Positions 60,801 to 64,000 of a DNA stretch of 64,000 bases are shown here, piece after piece (within the stretch, counting starts at the first letter, position 1; each line of letters begins with the position of its first letter). The notes beneath the pieces are model-generated. The model was not told the origin of the DNA. It saw nothing but the letters and a program-made list of their open reading frames with translations, and ran no database searches. Source of the stretch: Otatea glauca (Eukaryota; Streptophyta; Magnoliopsida; Poales; Poaceae); the NCBI GenBank assembly GCA_036346275.1, contig CM070711.1:53445435-53509434 (forward strand), given 5' to 3'. The translations under genes were made by a program, and so were the position numbers.

Positions 60801-62893
60801 GGTGGGTAGCTTACAATTCTACAAGAGTGACCCAGCAATAAGTTTTATTCTTTTAATTAATCTCTGTAAGGCCGTTTTGTGTGTCGACATAAGGTATTGA
60901 ATATTCTACATTAACGCCTAGAGCTACACAATAATTAGTAAATTCCTTTGAGATAAACTCACCAATATTGTCAATTCAAATGGACTTTATCCTTTCATCT
61001 AGAAAAGAGACTCTTAATGTAATAATATGGGCGATTAATTTGGCAAAAGCATCGTTCTGAGTAGATAAGAGGTATACATAGGATCATCTAGTAGAAACAT
61101 CTATTAGTACCATAAAGTATCTGAAGGGTCCATAAATATTACCATGAATTCTCTCTACAAAACTCAGTGATTCTTTCCTAACTTTTAGATAAGAGGATCT
61201 AATTATGAGCTTCCCTTTTGCACAAGCAGGGCTTAAGAAGTCTTAAGGTTTAGAGAAGTCTGTAGTTTTTATGCTATGACCAGCATAATTATTGATGGTT
61301 TTCTCATCATCTTCAACCTAGGATGATCCTCAATCGTGCCAAATCTTAAAAGTTCTAGGTTCTTAAGTATTGTTTTCATCGCAGCATAAACTTCAGTTTA
61401 TATATATATATATATAGTATAATCCTAAGTAGAAGGAAGAAATTTTTTCAACCACACGTTTCTAGCACCCGTTAAACTTAGTCATGAGTAAGTATTCTGT
61501 ACTATTATCATTTTCTATCGCCATGTGGAAGCCATTTATGATAGCTATCTTTGAAACTTAGTAGTGTACAAATCGACTCAGGGCACAAGACAACATCCTC
61601 TATTATTATACGAGAACCCATAGGGGAGAATTATAATGGATCTTCTAGTGCCAACAATGAGACATCGCTTCCAATGATGGTCATAATATTTCTAGTTTTC
61701 TTAGTCAAAGACTAAAAATATTCAGTTTCCCTAAGAATTAAATTTGTGGAACAACTGTCTACAAGACAGATTTCATCCTTCGCCATTGGATTATACATTG
61801 TTCTATATTAGAAGTATGATTTAGCAATCAAGTAATTATTGTGTCAGGAACATATTGCAAAATATAGAATGCATAATGCAATAAATAAATCAAATATCTT
61901 GGGAAATAATAATTTATTCAACCTTAAATGATAATCGCTCAATAGGAGTGTAGACCAATGTTCATTCAGGAACTAAAAATTGAACTAATTAGGAAACTCA
62001 TATGAAATATGTGACATCGACTAGCAAAGCGAAGGAATATTTAGAAGATTAGTTCAGGTCTCCATATAAGTCATGGGTGTCCTTGTGGGACTCCTTGAGC
62101 TCAGTCCCAAGAAGATCATTTTCATCCATGGAAGTGTTTTCATATCCGACAAGGCACTTTTGGAACTTCTCCATAGGATCAAGAACCGTATCATCACACT
62201 TCTTGGAGTCTGTGTCAATAACAAGTTGAGCGGTGAAGTGTGTCTCAATGTTATTCCTTTGGGTCTTTTTGACTTTTCTAGTGGATTGCATGTAAAGGAC
62301 TATCAAATTCTTTGGGGTGCAGTAGCTGCGTGACTAATGTCTAGTCATTCACATCTAAAGCAGGATTGTGTAGGGTAAACAGCCTTATTGGCTGAGTCAT
62401 GCTTCTAGAAACTACCTGGCCTTTTACCTTTACTTCTACATTAGTGCTTGCCTCTTCTCTTATGTATTCTACCATTCTTCTATTTTTCCCCTTTATGCTT
62501 TTGGCCTTTGTCACGGCCATGACTATTGCTAGTCTGTTGAGCATTGGCATGCATTTTGGGCATTGCCTATGTCCTATTGGGAAAAATATGATGATTCTTT
62601 ATCAGGAGTTCATCATGCTTCTCTGCTTCTAGCAAAATGTAGATAAGTTCAGAGTACTTCTAGTATTTGGCATGATAGTACTACTGCTATAGTATCCTCA
62701 TGTTGGGGTGGAAGGTGCACATGATACTGTCTATCATCTCACATTCGTAACTTTCTGGATACAAAAAAACACAGTTTGGATACAAGCTTGTGCATGGCGG
62801 AGTTGTATGATGCCATGGTTTCATAGTCATTTAAGCGTATGAGGGTCCATTTACGGTGTATTTCTAGTAGCAGGGCGGATCTTTGCTAGTTAT
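60800..62893 (-). pseudogene. Decayed Copia gag and integrase
   Basis: Integrase core remnants at ~61100-60830 (D.IGEF, then E near the end). The protease region is unclear. A zinc-knuckle relic lies near 62370-62340. Further up, the gag (UBN2-type) phrase KYSELIYILLEAEK.DELL.KNH is at ~62680-62590, with NDYETMASYNSAMHKLVS near 62845-62790. Heavily mutated; cannot be functional. A (TA)n run lies at ~61399-61416. Confidence 0.75.
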
Positions 62894-64000
62894 CACTACT
62901 ATAGAAAATGTCATCATAGATAGTTCAAAAACGTCATCACAGATGGTTTTATGAACCATCTGTAAGCATGTGTCAGTAATAATACGGTGGATCACAAACG
63001 GTTTCTGAACCGTCTATGAAGCACTTATCACAGATGATTCGTGGTAATAAACTATCACAGACGGTTTGTGTAAAGAGCTGTCTATGATCTAGAATTTTTC
63101 TTCCTCTCCTAGAAGAACTTCTATGATTAGTATTTGTTGTTGGAAATTTTCTTCTCCTTAGATATTTTTGCAATGACATTTATAAGGCACAACCAATTAT
63201 AGATTTTGTAATTGAATATCTAAACATCCAAGTTGCATCGAGGTAACAGCTTGTCTGATCAGGATCAACTTAAAATATGAACCTTTGTAGTAATTTCATC
63301 TCCTTTCTTATTCTAATGTTGATGGATTCCAAGGCAAAAATCCAATTCCATTCATTGTTCGTCCTGAAAATTGTCATGCCTGATTTATCTTCCACTTCAT
63401 CCTCATCCCCGAATGAGAATATTATAGATAGCCTATGTTCACTCTAGTCTTATGCAGGAACATGATCATCAAATATGGAGTTCATCAAATAGAGAACCAT
63501 CAAAATGATCATATTCCTGTACAAGACTAAAGTGAAAATAGGCTGCCTATGGTATTCTCATTCAGGAATGAGGATGAAGTGGAAAATAAATCAGAGGATA
63601 ATAACTTTTAGGACAAACTGTGGATGGAATTAGATTTTGCCTTGGAATCCATCAACATTAGAATAAGAAAAGAGATGAAAGTGCTACAAATGTTCATATT
63701 TTAAGACAATCCTAATCAGACAAACTTTTACTTCGATGCATCTAGGATATTTAGATGTTCAATTACAAAATCTATAACTGGTTGTGCCTTGTAAATGTCG
63801 TAGCAGAAATATCTAAGGAGAAGAAAATTTCCAACAACAAATATTAATCATGGAAGTTCTTCCAAGAGAGGGAAAAACATGCGGATCATAGAGTTTTCAA
63901 TTCATGACAAATTTTATTTCCATCTGTTGTACAGTAGAATATTCCTATGACAATATTGTGGTTCCAACAAGCAAGGCACTATTTAGTAATTGGATTAATT
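62894..64000. mobile_element. Left part of a CACTA element with a large internal inverted repeat
   Basis: Begins CACTACTATAGAAAATGTCA inside the Copia gag, preceded by TAT. Subterminal words ATCACAGATGGTT / AACCATCTGT and ACAGACGGTTTGTG repeat in both orientations through 63080, as in En/Spm elements of grasses. An inverted repeat follows (63078-63470 and 63503-63897). The right terminus lies beyond the window. No transposase in the visible part. Confidence 0.8.
63078..63897. repeat. Inverted repeat, ~390-bp arms, ~32-bp loop
   Basis: The arm 63078-63470 is closely complementary to 63503-63897. Shared landmarks include GTTGTTGGAAATTTTC, AATGTTGATGGATTCCAAGG and CACTTCATCCTCAT with few gaps. 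A transcript would fold into a long double-stranded RNA. No coding frame in the arms. Confidence 0.9.

Larger units (their letters stand above)
57723..62893 (-). mobile_element. Decayed Copia retrotransposon, minus orientation, 5' part cut by a CACTA element
   Basis: The 3' LTR is at 57723-58028 (minus strand TGTTAAGATA...CACAACA), with polypurine tract AAGGAGGAG just outside at ~58038-58029. Pol and gag remnants follow in the expected order toward higher coordinates. The 5' LTR is not in the window; a CACTA element begins at 62894 inside gag. Confidence 0.85.

Noticed and set aside
63078..63897. microRNA gene
   Set aside because: Arms of ~390 bp are far longer than a typical plant miRNA precursor and lie inside CACTA subterminal sequence; an siRNA source is more likely.

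Overview
The window is nuclear DNA from a grass (Poaceae). It carries two intact multi-exon plant genes with GT-AG introns, one small conserved-looking plant ORF, and a dense nest of plant transposons (Copia LTR elements, solo LTRs, Tourist, Stowaway, hAT, Mutator-like and CACTA elements). The large-subunit ADP-glucose pyrophosphorylase is of the cereal Shrunken2/AGPL2 type. From memory its N-terminus looks closer to rice than to maize, so a rice-tribe or related grass is my guess; that is inference.

Layout. 0.7-1.2 kb: a small minus-strand ORF (89 aa) with a TATA box. 1.5-8 kb: AT-rich intergenic DNA with a degenerate ~170-bp tandem array, MITEs and a GC-rich stretch of unknown origin. 8.5-12.2 kb: a minus-strand receptor-like kinase with seven coding exons and a non-coding leader exon. 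14.1-40.7 kb: one large minus-oriented Copia-type element that keeps gag but shows no recognisable pol. It has been split by at least four solo LTRs or LTR-like insertions, a Mutator-like element that itself contains one of those solo LTRs, a hAT element, a fold-back element, two Tourist MITEs and a retroposed tail. Most of these still have target-site duplications (TSDs) I could read. 41.0-44.7 kb: a plus-strand Copia copy with two LTRs and a decayed, 5'-deleted pol. 46.0-48.3 kb: a short LTR element without gag or pol, carrying a GC-rich internal segment. 48.8-51.6 kb: a doubtful GC-rich exon-like segment and upstream flank. 51.9-57.3 kb: the AGPase large-subunit gene (16 exons, 15 coding; 518 aa), with a Mutator-like element in its second intron. 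57.7-62.9 kb: a decayed minus-strand Copia element just downstream of it. 62.9 kb to the end: the left end of a CACTA element containing a ~400-bp-arm inverted repeat.

How it fits together. The kinase is a plasma-membrane-type signalling protein. The AGPase subunit makes ADP-glucose for starch, and because it lacks an obvious transit peptide it is likely the cytosolic endosperm form. Nothing in the sequence links the two functionally.

The least expected signal is a set of small Mutator-like elements scattered over the window (about 1.5, 13.2, 30.4, 50.8 and 53.2 kb). They share a terminal signature, several have 9-bp TSDs, and each is filled with its own short CG-containing word repeated in both orientations.
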